A DNA stretch of 64,000 bases from Paroedura picta (Eukaryota; Chordata; Lepidosauria; Squamata; Gekkonidae): positions 95,161,318-95,225,317 of the forward strand of contig NC_135372.1 in NCBI RefSeq assembly GCF_049243985.1, written 5' to 3'. Below are positions 24,052-35,719 of this stretch, piece after piece. Position numbers and translations under genes: made by a program. The notes under the pieces are model-generated. The model ran no database searches, had not been told where the DNA came from, and saw only the letters and a program-made list of their open reading frames with translations. Every line of letters begins with the position of its first letter. Positions within the stretch are counted from its first letter, which is position 1.

Positions 24052-24236
24052 GGGATTGTTTCTACACTGGGAACTTTGTTGTCCTGGCTCCTGTGCAGGA
24101 ACACAAATCTGGTGCAGACGAGGTGCACCGGGCCAAATGCTCCCCCGTATGGGAGCAGGATGAGGTAGGGCAACCTGCCCCAGCTCAAACCCCAGCCTGC
24201 AGCCCTGCAGGAAACCTCTGGTGTGAAAATGATCTG
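24052..24236. mobile_element. Small MITE (~185 bp)
   Basis: GGATTGTTTCTACACTGGGA at the left pairs imperfectly with the complement of GTGTGAAAATGATC at the right (TTTC-ACAC core). It looks like a diverged member of the TTTCC-RCAC terminal group of this window. Confidence 0.45.
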
Positions 24237-24931
24237 GGAGGATGCTTATTTTCAACAAGTGAGGATTATCTCAACTATCCTATACGAAAGAGAATCAAAG
24301 CTCACACAGGCCTATTATGCATGGGTATTTTCCCTTGCTTTCACTGAGGAAATGACTGTCAGATTTTCTTTATTGTGTTCTGAATTGATTTTCCTCCCTT
24401 CAGTGTTTAGTTTGCTTTTTGGGAGCTGCTTCCGAGAGTGCTTTTGTGCTTGTTTCCCTTCCAAACTGAAGTTAATTCAAAAGCATACAGATTCTCTCCA
24501 ATTTCTCCCCCACCCTTTTGTTGCTTCCCCAAAGGTCAAACCCCCCACCCAGCATCCGTGAAAATACTCCCCCCTCCTTCAATTTAGTGGGACAAAAAAA
24601 AAGAGTTCTCCAGAGCTCCTGCCAGATAACTTCTCCCCCATACAAATCACAGCTCTTTGCAAAGCATGGTGGAGTTTCAGTGAATTTTACAGAGAACTGT
24701 GTGCACGCACACACAAACACATTGCCAACAATCACAGCTTGCAATTCCAGTGTCAGTTGGTTCTGCATTGCATTCTGTACACTCAACCTGTTTCCATATA
24801 TTATGAGATCATTTTTCACAGTGGTTGATATCAGAGCAGAGAAACCTCCAGTGCTTGGCAATATGGAAAATGGGACTTTGCAGCTGCTTGTCAGTTTTTG
24901 TAGAAAAAAATCTAGTCACTTTCAACACTGT

Positions 24932-25890
24932 GAGCATTTCCGCACCCTTTAAAAATAATGTAATGCATACCTTATGAAGTCGTTATATTCTGGCCCTTCC
25001 GCATGATGCTGCCAACATCCAGGGTCTAGACAGTAACCAGCCGGCTACATCATTATAAAGCACTAGTTGGTGAATCCCAAAAAGTGGATTCACCAACATA
25101 TTTAGCACTACCTAATGGAGAGCAGCCAGCAGTCCACCAGCCAAAGACAGGTATGGAGGCTCAAATGTGCGAAAGGCACCTGCCTTATCCTGCCCATGCT
25201 CCAGCCCCCTCTTCCAGGTATGGGAAGTTCATTTTAAAAATGTTTGTGTGCATGTTTGTGTGTGTGTGTGCATGCAGGGGAGGGAAAACAGCAGCAGCGA
25301 GCCCTCACTGGGTTTGTGTGCACATGTGTTTGCATGTGAGGGGGGAGGCAGCGGCAGCAGAAGGGAATTTTTCCCCCCAACTGAACTGCCTGGAGCAACG
25401 AATACATGTTCAGTCATGCACGCAAAGGCAAAATTCCCCCCCAAAAAAGTTGTAGCACAAAGCATGCCTCTCTAAGCTTTCTCCCCCACCAGTAACGAGA
25501 TTTATTTTTAAAAGAAGCAAGCATCATGATCCTATAAGCAATGGCAATAAAGAAACACTATGCACCTATGCACTATGCATCTATGATTAGATGCATAGGC
25601 GTTTCAATGGAGAACTACTGATTTTTAAAAAGTGGGCATCGCAGGGGGGCTTTCAAAGCATGGTGATTGGCTGCCTGGCTTGATTGGCAGGTGGAAGAGA
25701 GTTGCGTATAAATCGCGTTGCTCTCTTTCGCCATTTCCAGCAGCACTTGTGGAGGGGGAGAAACACAAAATGGTGTCAGAGAAGAGCGAGACAGCAGGAA
25801 AGGTGAGGAGGGGCTCGGAGGTGAGATTTTATGTAGCATTACGCCACTCAGCTAGCATAACACTATTTTTAACCATGTGCGGAAATGTTC
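24932..25890 (+). mobile_element. Large MITE with promoter-like block, best copy
   Basis: A 959-bp element with termini GAGCATTTCCGCAC and GTGCGGAAATGTTC, the inverted repeats extending in patches for ~38 bp (TTAAAAATA-TG-TATGC). The body shares GTTATATTCTGGCCC, CAACATCCAG, CCATTTTAAAGC-like and AAAGTGGATTC blocks with copies at 27922, 35720 and 38549. Near the right end (25650-25745) it has two ATTGG boxes, then GCGTATAAATCGCG and GTTGCTCTCTTTCGCC, arranged like a CCAAT/TATA promoter. No transposase frame is seen. Confidence 0.8.
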
Positions 25891-25894
25891 TGTA

Positions 25895-27920
25895 TTTTTC
25901 TCCTTTTCCCAGCAAGTTTCTTTCTGTTCCCTTTCATGCAATGAATTCATGTTAAAATGCATGTGTAAAATCCCAGCCATGAGCATTTAAACGGAGGGTG
26001 CTTGCTGGACACTGCTATACAGCTGTGATAGGGCAATTGCAGAATTAAAAAGAAATCTTGGATGCCACCACCAACATGTCACAAGTGACATTCCACCCTG
26101 ATTTAGATAAGTGTGTTTTTAAAAATGTATCTGCAGAACAAAAACACCGAACAAAACAGAATGTTGCATAAATTGGGCACAGAATCCTAAGATTAAAAGC
26201 TTACTGTTCTGAAAATCTGCAATAATATGTGCGTGTGTAATGGGCCATAATCTAGTGCCAAAGCATCTATTAAGTTTAACAGAGCTAGGATTTTGCATCA
26301 AATGTTTTGTTCAGTAGAGAAGAGCTGACATGAGATACTCAAGTTAAATCCTTGTATGGAACAAAGCATATTAATTCAGATTGCTCTAATGTAGGAGATC
26401 TGATATGTTGTTCATCACCAAAAACAGGACATTTTCTCTGCTGCACTATCAGGGAATAGGGATTTGGAGAAAATGAATGCATAAACCAAAGCTACACACT
26501 AGATCAGTAGCAAACTAGCAAATTCAAGTGGCTTATTCTTTCTTTTCTTGCTAATGGCTAGGGCTTTAAAAAAAGCTGGTAGCTGTTTTTCAAGCCCCAT
26601 TTGCATCTTGCAGACGCATAATGAGTCATATGAATTATTTACTGTGAATACAAATCATTATGGGAGACATCTCTTCTCAACTTGTATTAGAAAGTTTTGC
26701 AGTGGCATTTGTATGTGTGATAAATGATTTGCCCCAAATGTGGTGCAGTCTGGGCTAAGAGGGTATTCATATGCAGAATGGTCATGCACTGCCCTTCATT
26801 TAGACACTAAACCAGATTCAGTAATCAAATCAAAAGGAAAAAGCTAAGACATGGCCATACACCTGACTCAATACTTTTACCTAGGAGCAGACACTGGAAA
26901 AATGTATATCTAATTTGAATAGTTGTTTTAGAAAACAGAAGGCCACAGTTTAGGTCAGGCCAGTGGGTGTACTGCCCCACACTATACCACCTCACTATTT
27001 TTTTTTTAAATATGACATTTCCTGTCCTTCAGGATCCTTGAAAATACCAGTGGGTGCTGGTGTTCTCGCCAAATTGTAAGTGCCCCAGATTTCACCAGTC
27101 TGGTCTGCTCAACTCTGCTCATCCAAGATCCACCTTGGAATTTTCAGCATCACCCCTCTCATATTTTAAGGGTTAAAGGGTAATAAAGAAAATCCCTTTT
27201 CTTGATTTAAGGAAGGCAGTAAAAGTGGGTGAAAATGTCTGATGTTAAAAACAGCGATTGCTATCCGACGTATGTCTCAGTACTCATGGAAATACAGACA
27301 ACTTAGGCTTGGCAAAATGTCTGGGGAAGTTTCTGTTGGCTTGAGGAAATCCTTGATTCTATTATTTGGAGTTACTTTGAATGCCCTCCTAGAAATATCA
27401 ATATGGCAGCCCTACTTAGTAAGGAAACCTGGCTATGGCCCTGCCCCTTTAAAGCATTTTCAGGCTTAGCCAAGCTGGGGTGCAGATGAATTCTGAACAA
27501 CAGCGGCCACTGTGGGTGTTCAACTTTTGCTAATGAAGAAAAGTGCCTTTGGCAAATTTTAATATATTTTCTTAATATTAGATTTTGTCATTTGGCATAC
27601 ATAAATATTTGAAAATCATAGGGTTTAAACACATGTTCATTTGCAGCATAAATATTTTAAATGCACAGCCTTTAACTTGTGCTTCGATTTTCCCCAGCAG
27701 ACTAGTTACATTTTCCCCTAAGTTCTCCAGAACATAATTCATGTTAATTCATTGGAGCATAGCAAGGATAGGAGAGACAATCAGTAGTAAAATTTAACTC
27801 CTGCTGGGTTTACACTACACTGAATATTCCAGTTTCTGGCCAAGGAAAGTCATGTCAGATCAATGTCCCCTATCTGTAGTATCATACTCCCTTTCATCTC
27901 TCATGTTTATCCTTAAGTCC
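25895..27920. other. Intergenic, no gene seen
   Basis: About 2 kb with no gene and no recognised repeat. Confidence 0.5.
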
Positions 27921-27921
27921 T

Positions 27922-28099
27922 GGGGCATTTTTGCACGTGGGGAATGTAGCGTGCCAGCGCCGAAGGTAGACAGCATATTCCGGCCCCTCCAGATGACTAC
28001 CTCTGGTGGCCAGCTTGCGATATCCACCATTTTAACACATGACAGGTAATCCCAAAAAGTGGATTCACTTCCCGGAAAAGTGTGATCCCCCAGCAAAGA
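27922..28099 (+). mobile_element. MITE copy, left part, split by SINE
   Basis: Begins GGGGCATTTTTGCAC and carries CATATTCCGGCCCCTCC, ATCCACCATTTTAA and AAAAAGTGGATTCACTTC in the order of the 24932 and 35720 elements. At 28100 a SINE interrupts it; the following AACAACCAGCC (about 28396) corresponds to the GACAACCAGCG of the 35720 copy, so the element resumes there. Its right end is not clear. Confidence 0.7.
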
Positions 28100-28396
28100 G
28101 CCAGTTTGGTGTAGTGGTTAGGAGTGCGGACTTCTAATCTGGCATGCCAGGTTCGATTCTGCGCTCCCCCACATGCATACAGCTGGGTGACCTTGGGCTC
28201 GCCACGGCACTGATTAAACTGTTCTGACCGGGCAGTGATATCAGGGCTCTCTCAGCCTCACCCACCTCACAGGGTGTCTGTCGCGGGGAGAGGAATGGGA
28301 AGGCGACTGTAAGCCGCTTTGAGCCTCCTTCGGGTAGGGAAAAGCGGCATATAAGAACCAACTCTTCTTCTTCTTCTTCTTCTTCTTCTTCTTCTA
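28100..28396 (+). mobile_element. tRNA-derived SINE, full-length, (TTC)n tail
   Basis: The best copy of the family in the window. Head: AGCCAGTTTGGTGTAGTGG (box A) and GGTTCGATTCTGC (box B), the Pol III promoter. Body: CAGCTGGGTGACCTTGGGC, TCTCTCAGCCTCACCC, GACTGTAAGCCGCTTTGAG. End: AAGCGGCATATAAGAACC then about ten TTC units. The tail type is that of squamate Sauria-like SINEs mobilised by a LINE partner. High CpG retention suggests a relatively young copy. Confidence 0.92.
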
Positions 28397-28513
28397 ACAA
28401 CCAGCCCGCAAACAGCAGAAAGAAGGTTTGGAGTGGGAAACACACTTTAGCCTATGCCCTGCCCCTGCCCTCCTCCCTCCAATCCCTGACCAGTGACAGC
28501 AGCAGATCCCCTG

Positions 28514-28758
28514 CCATGTCAAACAGCATAATTCTCCTGTTAGGTGTTCCTACCTCCATGTAGCCTTCCTGTTCTCTTCAGTCTGCAGAACCCCGGCTCC
28601 AGGTACTGCCTCTATGCCACCCGGACTACTAGGTGCTAAAGAGGGAGCAATGGAGTGGGGGGAAAGAGAGCAGTGGATGGGATGGGGGCCTGAAGACCAA
28701 AGTGAAGGCTGCATGGAGGTAGGAACACCTAACAGGAGAATTATGCTGTTTGACATGG
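28514..28758. repeat. Long inverted repeat (foldback)
   Basis: 28514-28566 and 28706-28758 are complementary over 53 bp with a single mismatch, separated by 139 bp. Imperfect complementarity continues inward (AGCCTTCCTGTTC against AGCCTTCACTTTGG) and outward. It lies in or beside the MITE copy starting at 27922 and may be the centre of a palindromic element. Confidence 0.9.
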
Positions 28759-28979
28759 TGTGTGAGGGGAGCCTGCCTCCTTTGCTCTGCCCTCTGCTGG
28801 CTGGCCATGGTTTTGTGTGCAAGTTTGCTGCTTGCACAGCATGTAGGGAGGGGAAGATGTGGCAGGGAGACTGTCCTGTCCTGCACTGTGTGGAGGGGGT
28901 TAAAAGCGTGATTTGCTATCACACTATTTCAGGCAGGAGGCATCCCACGTTTTTGGCCACTGGGTGGAAAGGCTCCTGA

Positions 28980-29480
28980 ATTTCTTTGAAGCCCGTGGTC
29001 CAAATTCAAGCAAGAAGTGGTTCTATCGCAACTGAGATCACAGTATGCTTTGTACCAAATAGCAGCAGTGGTGACATTAACCAAATTGTCATCTTAGGAT
29101 GAAGACTCCTTACTGAGCCAGGATCAGGAGCCAGGACGTTGGCTACTAAAGCTATTACAGGTCGATGTCAGTAAATGAAGGGCAATACTGGCCTTAATTT
29201 TTTGCACTGAGATGTTTCTGGTGATGTGCACTATGTGGGCCATTGTATACCAAACACATGGGGGATTGTGGTATCTTTTCCATATGGGGCAGTGGAGCCG
29301 TTAAAATGGTCTATCCCTGGAGACAGTTGGATCTGGATAGATTCTAGAATGCTGTAGGGGAATTGGAAAGGCCAATCAACAATTCTACTGGTGCTTGAAT
29401 AGGAAATGGAAATACTAAGATTCTTAAGACTGTTGACAGAGTTGCTCTGTGACATTCTCTTTCTCAGGTAGCTTATTTAA
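28980..29480. other. Intergenic, no gene seen
   Basis: No supported gene or repeat. Confidence 0.5.
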
Positions 29481-29489
29481 TTTTGTTTA

Positions 29490-29640
29490 TTAATTTGTCT
29501 GTCTGTCTATTGATTGGATTTCTATCCTGCGGCTCCTAGCACAGCCAGCTCACGGCAGCTCACAGCCATAAAACCTGTACCATTCCAATAAAACCATTCC
29601 AATAAAACATCAATTTTCATTAAAGAATAACAGCATCAGT
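29490..29640 (-). mobile_element. Retroelement 3'-end fragment
   Basis: TTGGATTTCTATCCTGCGGC followed by GCTCACGGCAGCTCACAG and a short AATAAAACCATTCC duplication; same pattern as 18698-18800. Confidence 0.45.
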
Positions 29641-30015
29641 TGCTTATACCGATAAAATATATCTCAAGCTCTCCAGCATTGTCATCTGATTATTGTAACA
29701 GGGGGTTGCTGTTGTATAGAGGATCTGTTGCATTTTGGAGCTGGGGGGATTAAGGGGTGGGTGGGAACACATCTAGTACAACAGTTTTTCCTTTTTTCTA
29801 GGCTTGAGACTACATTGGCTACTGAGCTGCAAGCATATGACATGATATCAGGTTATGTGACAGGAACAGCAGTATGAACTCAGTGGTATCAAGACAGAAC
29901 TTAAGAGAGATGGCATATATGTATCCTAAATAAAGGCCAGGTTTATGGACAGCAAATCTCCCAAAGTTATTTTGTGAAAAGATTAACATTAAGAGAACAA
30001 AAAAAAAAAAGGAAA

Positions 30016-30262
30016 GGTTTAAACCAGTTTGCTGTTAAGAGTGGCAGCATGTAATCTGGAGCACTGAGTTTGATTTCCCACTTCTCTCCATGCAGCCAGC
30101 TGGGTGACCGTGGGACAGTTACAGTTCTTTTAGAGCTCCTTCAGCCCCACCTACCTCACAGGCTGTCTGTTATGGGGAGAGGAAGGAAGGAGATTATAAG
30201 GTCCTTTGAGACTCCTTTGGGTAGTAAAAAGTGGGGTCCAAAAAAACAGCTCGTCTTCTTCA
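30016..30262 (+). mobile_element. tRNA-derived SINE, (TTC)n-tailed family
   Basis: CCAGTTTGCTGTTAAGAG head, GAGTTTGATTTCCCAC (box B), GCCAGCTGGGTGACCGTGG, CTACCTCACAGGCTGTCTG, and an end AAAAGTGGGGTCC with a degraded CTTCTTC tail. Diverged, hence old. Confidence 0.8.
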
Positions 30263-30289
30263 GTAGCTTCAGTAACTCAGTACTTTCTA

Positions 30290-30620
30290 ATCATTACTTT
30301 CTAATCTAAGGTGCTCTCTTCTGTTCATCTGCTGTTGAAGAAACCCTGTCTTGATAAAGAGACAGCAGAGAGTTATAGGTGGTGGCAGAATATCTCCAGG
30401 GTTTCATGGATGCCTCATGGACAGTTGACTCTTATGAATCTGGCTTCAGATGTGGCTAATGGACAAAGATGGCTTGGATAGCTCTGATGTTAAATTTCCA
30501 TTTTCAGATGGATAAAGGGAAAATGTTCTTGTTACTCTCATTTGATCTCCTGGCAGCATTTGACTCAGCTGATCTAACATTCTGAATATGAAATAGGGAT
30601 CATGTATAAAAGCATTTAAG
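30290..30620 (+). mobile_element. L2-like LINE, reverse-transcriptase fragment
   Basis: The plus strand reads VVAEYLQGFMDA, then ESGFRCG, and further on LLLSFDLLAAFDSADL. These are the QLQxFLD, YQSGFRPG and LLLDLSAAFDTVDH motifs of the L2/CR1-type reverse transcriptase, in order and correctly spaced. The catalytic FDTVDH motif is altered to FDSADL and frames shift, so this is an old remnant of the palm domain. Confidence 0.7.
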
Positions 30621-31914
30621 CCTTTCTATCTGACCATGCACAGAAGATTCTTATGCTGTTGTTCCTAGCTCTTTTTAAACAGTCTTGTTCCTTTAACTGA
30701 AGGCAACTGGATGTTCAGTCAGCAGGCTGTGTGCTCGTTCCTCTCTTCCTCCAGGACTCTGGCCGTTCTCCTGTTCCATGGTGGAGAGGTAACCAGGTAA
30801 AGGATCTTTGCCTCAGGTAGATAGGCAGTCTTGTCTTGACACATTGGTGACTTTTAATTGTCTTTCTAGTCCTGCCAGCTCACCACAACAAAACAGAAAT
30901 ATATCAGCATAACAAGATAAATACTACTGAGCCAGGAAGAACATTAACTGTGTCTTTGTCAGTTCTGTGTACAATCAAATCAGTCGAGATGATGATATAT
31001 GATAACCGAGTCCCTCTGACACAGAATGAAAAATGGTTTTGAGAAAAATGTCCAGGCTGCTCTCCAAACCAATGTCATTTTGCTTACACAAATATCCTAA
31101 AAAAGCCAGAGGATGTTTTTTCCTGTGTAGGGAATGAGGGAGCCCTCAATTCACCTTTTTTTTTTGTTAGTCATGTCTGCGGAGATTAGCTGTCAATATG
31201 AGAAGTGTACCATGAAAAGAAATAGCTGTTCTCAATGCTGTACAATCCCTGGAGATTTTCTGATAGTGTGAGTTGGATTAAACGAGACTTGGATACGCTG
31301 GATTTATCAGTGCTCTCAACAGATATTTTCCTGCTTCAGTCCCAGACTGCTTTGTGGATAATGTAATGGTCTATCAGTAATGAAGAATTAGCATTTGTTT
31401 TGTTTGTAAAGACTGGGGAAGGCTTCACTCATTCAACACGGGCCCCAGTCTTCCTTCTCTATGGGTCTTGTGCCACAGCAATGGAAACTGAACGGGGTGA
31501 GAGTTCATTCCACACAGGTGTACTCTTCTGTTTCCCAGGTGGCTACTCAGTGCTGCAACAAACCTATTACTAGACTGTAGGCATACTTTGGATCCTATGG
31601 ACAATAATGCTGAGCTACTGGAAAGGACAAGAGAAGGCACTTAGGGATGGTTCACATGCTTATCCAGCAAATGTTCCTTTTCCTGCAGTGGAAGACATGG
31701 CACATGGCCCTTTCCAGAGAAATAACAGTATCCTTTGTGTGGTCGGTCCATTATTTGGAAGTCCATTTGCACTTAGGCCTGGTCCACACAAATTGTTTTC
31801 TCCAAAACATATCGTATGCTCGGTGAAAAGACATAAATACTCTTATACCACGGGAACAGAATTCTTGGTCAGGCAAGCATGTAAACTGACCTGAAGACTG
31901 AATCTAACGATGCA
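30621..31914. other. Intergenic, no gene seen
   Basis: May include further decayed LINE sequence just after 30620. No gene supported; a short open frame at 31607-31894 has no recognisable domain. Confidence 0.45.
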
Positions 31915-32280
31915 TAAACACAAGAAAAGCCCTACAGCATCAGCCCAGTGGTCTATCTAGTCCAGCATCTGTATCCCACAGTGAACAATTACTTGTCTTG
32001 GAAGGCCAACAAACTGGAACAAGAAACCAAGGGCATCCTCTGAGGGGAAACCGAGCACTGGTATTCTGAAGTTTAGTGTCTCTGGATATGGATGTTCCAT
32101 TTAGCCAGCATGGAAAGCAACTGTTGCTAGAGTTCTTCTCCATGAATCCATCTAATGCTAACCGCCACTGACACTGAATTACACAATTTGATTAATGGTT
32201 GAGTAAAGAATCCTTCCTTTTTTCCTGAATCTATTGCTCATTAGCTTTATTGGGCACCCCCAAGTTCTTAGATTACATGC
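31915..32280. mobile_element. LINE 3'-region fragment (CR1/L2 clade)
   Basis: CCCAGTGGTCTATCTAGTCC, GAAGGCCAACAAACTGGA and CCATGAATCCATCTAATGC follow the order of a very common squamate LINE-derived repeat. Clade assignment is from memory of its typical form. Confidence 0.55.
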
Positions 32281-32427
32281 TTAATTTTGTAAACCTCTAT
32301 CATGCAAATTTTGTAAACCTACCTATCAAGGTAGGAACTTATCTGCCAGCCACAGGCCTTACTGAGAATGACCTTGCCTACGTTCCTGGAAGCAGATTCT
32401 GACACTGGGGAATGAAGTTGAGAACCA

Positions 32428-32990
32428 TAGAATCATAGAATTGGAAGGAGCCATGCAGGCCAACTAGACCAACCCTCTGTTCAATGCAGGATCAGTCTAA
32501 AGCTGGAATGATATATGTCCAGCTGCTGCTTTAAGACCACCAGTGAAGGGGAGCTCATCACCTCCTTAGGCAGTGCATTCCACTGCTGAACTACTTTGAC
32601 AGTGACATTTTCTTCTCTGATATCTAGCTGGTACCATTCTGCCCATAGTTTAAAGCCATTACTATGGGTCCTGTCCTCTGCTGCCAACAGAAACTGTTCC
32701 TTGTCTTCCTCCAAGTGACAACCTTTCAGATACTTAGAGAGAGCAATCATGTCCAATTGTGAAGAAGAGCAACATGTGCCCCCAAACTATTGAGTGGGTG
32801 TCATTTGTAGCTTTTCCTTTCCTCATAAGAAAGGTGCTCCAATCTCTTAATCCTATTGATTACCCTCTTCTACAATTTTTCAAACTCTGCAACTTTTGAA
32901 AAGGTACATAACCTGAACTGCTTAGAGTATTCCAAATGAGGCTGCACCATGTCTAGATGAGGGTAGTTTCTCTAAGCAAATTAAGTTTAG
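32428..32990 (-). mobile_element. CR1 LINE 3' end with ORF2 C-terminus
   Basis: CATAGAATCATAGAATTGG is the complement of the CR1 3' terminus. The minus strand then encodes VVQQWNALPKEVMSSPSLVV, equivalent to the WNxLPxEVxxxPSLxxFKxxLD closing motif of CR1-type ORF2 proteins. It is 5'-truncated and old, with a 91-codon open stretch at 32481-32756. Confidence 0.8.
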
Positions 32991-33110
32991 GGGTGCTACT
33001 GCTGGCAATCAAGTACGATCAACACTCGTTTGGCACAGTGGCCAATTGGAAGCCCATAACTGGTGACTGAATGAAACAGCTTTTCCCTCTGCAGTTGCCC
33101 TCTAATAACT

Positions 33111-33329
33111 AGGGTTGCCTGCTCTAGGTTGGGAAATGCCTGGAGACTATGAGGGAGGAGCCAGGAACGGGTGAGATTTGGGGTGGGAAGGGACCTTAGT
33201 GGAGTTTTATGCTATGGGGTCCACCCTCCAAAGCAGCCATTTTCTTGAGGGGAACTGATTTCTGTTGCCTGGAGATAAGCTGTAGAATTGGGGGATCTCC
33301 AGGTTCTACCTAGGGACTGGCATCCCTAC
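33111..33329 (+). mobile_element. GGTTGCC element with target duplication
   Basis: Left end AGGGTTGCC and right end GGCATCCCT are inverted. TAATAACT occurs at both sides (33103-33110 and 33330-33337). Interior blocks GGGTCCACCCTCCAAAG, AGCCATTTTCTTGAGGGG, GGAGATAAGCTG match the 18056 copy read in inverse. Confidence 0.75.
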
Positions 33330-33831
33330 TAATAACTGATGTTTAGAAGTTAGCTTTCTCTGAATGTGGAAGTTAAATTTCTGGGAAGGTGCCACATCTC
33401 CTTCCCCAAGGGCATCATCACCAAGATTGGTTGGTGTGTCAGCTACATGTCTTCCTGGTCACAGTTGCCCATTCTCTGCTTATTTCTATGAAGGAATACT
33501 GCAGCACAATCTGCAGGGGATTATGTTAAAGAATTTTCCATAAACCTCAGTGGCTTAAGGATATAGCCTGTAGGTTATGCATTAGTAAAGACATCTTACC
33601 AGTTTTTTTTGGGGGGGAAACCCACCAACTAGTGGTTCTTCTCCAAGCACAATTCAAAATGCTGATTCTTACTCTAAAAGTGAAGGCATGTAATATTTTA
33701 AGGACTACCTGACCGCATGTGAAACCTTCCTGATTGTGAGGATCATCTTTAAAGGTCCTGTTTAGTATTTCCCCATATCCACAGCTGATTTCTTTGTGGC
33801 TTGGTGGATGAACAGTATCTTGAACACCCAG

Positions 33832-34060
33832 GAAAATGCCTTATATTGAATTAGACCATTGGTCCATCGATGTCAGTACTGTCAACTCAGACTGGTGGCT
33901 GCTCTGTAGGGTCTCAAGCAGAGGTCTTCCACACCATCTGTTATCTGATCCTTTTAACCAGAGATGTCAGGGACTGAACCTGGAACTTTTAACCAGAGAT
34001 GCCATGGACTGCACTTTGTCATGCCAAGCAGATGTTCTATCACTGAGCCATAGCCCTCTT
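33832..34060 (-). mobile_element. tRNA-derived SINE, GGCTCAGTGGTAG family
   Basis: On the minus strand: GGGCTATGGCTCAGTGATAG (box A), a head ending in AGGTTCAGTCCCTG (box B), then a body ending with ACCAATGGTCTAATTC and ATAAGGC. An internal TTTTAACCAGAGATG segment is duplicated. Confidence 0.75.
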
Positions 34061-35719
34061 CTCTGTGTTAGAATAGCTACCCTGATCAACAAAGGAAGCT
34101 GTAACAAAGACTGTTACGTAGCCAGTAAGGAGCTGGAAAAGCAGCTTCTGGTCAGGGAACTAAGAATGGGGTTATCGTTGTTGCCAGGATATTCCACAGT
34201 TGCTTGCAAGAAAGCCTGAAGCAGTGAAGCCAGGCCTCAGTTTTCTTTGAATGATCTAGTAAACCACTTTGTGCCCTTTCTATGAATCCCTCCCCCCCCC
34301 CTTCCTGGCACCCATTTGCCTGGAGCATACTCATGCATTTTAGGCACTAGGATTTTCATGACCTCTGGCTGGATCTTTTATTTTTTTTTTAGTCTTGTTG
34401 CTATCATGTGTTTGAATTGTTGCTAGTTATGGCTTTCTATTCTAATTTGAGATATGTTTAGTATGGATACTTTATGCAGTTGTTTTGCAGTGTTTTATTT
34501 ATTTTATCCTGTACAGTCCAAACATCTCTTCTCCTCTCCATCTTGCCGGTTCCGTTTCCTACTTCTCCACAGACATAATTTTGTCTCCATCTATGTATTA
34601 CTGTTCCTCAGAAATAAGATAAAGCTATTGATTGGAGTTTTCTGACTGGGCATGAAATAATTAACTTTCAGAGGTCTCCTCTCATTATTTTTCTGCCTTT
34701 TGTTTCACAAACATTTGTGAGTTTTATTGTGTATATCGTTCCCTGGTGAGGCTCAGACTGTTCCTTGATGCTTCCTATCTGTTATTTTATCACAGCCTTG
34801 TAAAGCAGTGCCTTCTTGTAGCCACCAGAGGGCTACAAGCATTTAGCTAGAAAAGGACCCTGAGGTAGAGCTAATCTTGAGTGACTTTGGGAAAAACACC
34901 ACCACCCCAACAAACCTAACTGTAAATATATCCATGTCCTACTTCTCTCCTGTCACACATTTAAATCTATTTGATCCACTCTAATGGACTGATCTACAAG
35001 TTTGTGCACACACATCCTGCTTGAGCCCGCCCGCCTGACAGCAATTCACAGATCATGACCTGCCACATCCACTCAGGCTCACCTCGGCCAGGAGCTACTG
35101 GAAATGAATCCAATTACGGGATAAAGAGTTTTCTTCCTGTTCCATATGGTCAATACCACATTTCAGCTTTATCTCCATTTAACCCCTTTCCCATTGGGCA
35201 AGCTCACAAGTCACAGCTAAGCAGCTCACCTTCTCAGCGATACACAACTTGAGCCTACAGTGCAAAGACAGAGGAGGAAGGGGGAAGCCTTGTACAGGAT
35301 GAGATTTTGTTCCCTCCCCAGGAAGAAAGAGACGAACTTCCTGAGAATTAGAAACCTGATCCGGCCAGCATTTAAGTCAAATGCTTAGCCTGCTAGTCAG
35401 GATGCTGGCTTCGCCACAGGTCTATATTGTGACCTTGGCCAGTTCTCATGGAGAGCTGTTCCATGCCAGTATGCCCTAGGACAGCTCCTTCCATGCCAAT
35501 ATTTCATGTTAGGCACAATGTGTGATCCTTTAACTATACTTTTGTTTTAGACCCAACTTTCTTATGTTTAAAACAGTACTACATATATAAATTAGCACAT
35601 TTTGTTCCCTTGAGTTTGTAACCAGTGATCACACAGGGAATCATTTGTGATTTTAAAGAAAGCATCTACATGAAATTGTCCATATTTATGATACAGGCTG
35701 GTACTGTTGGCAATTCTAA
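34061..35719. other. Intergenic, no gene seen
   Basis: No gene supported. An open frame at 35055-35252 is featureless. Contains the CTCF-like motif listed separately. Confidence 0.5.
34822..34833 (+). promoter_or_regulatory. Candidate CTCF core motif
   Basis: CCACCAGAGGGC fits the CTCF core (CCASYAGRKGGC). It lies in a small inverted repeat CTTGTAG...CTACAAG. A match to a 12-bp core is expected by chance now and then, so this is only a candidate. Confidence 0.35.
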
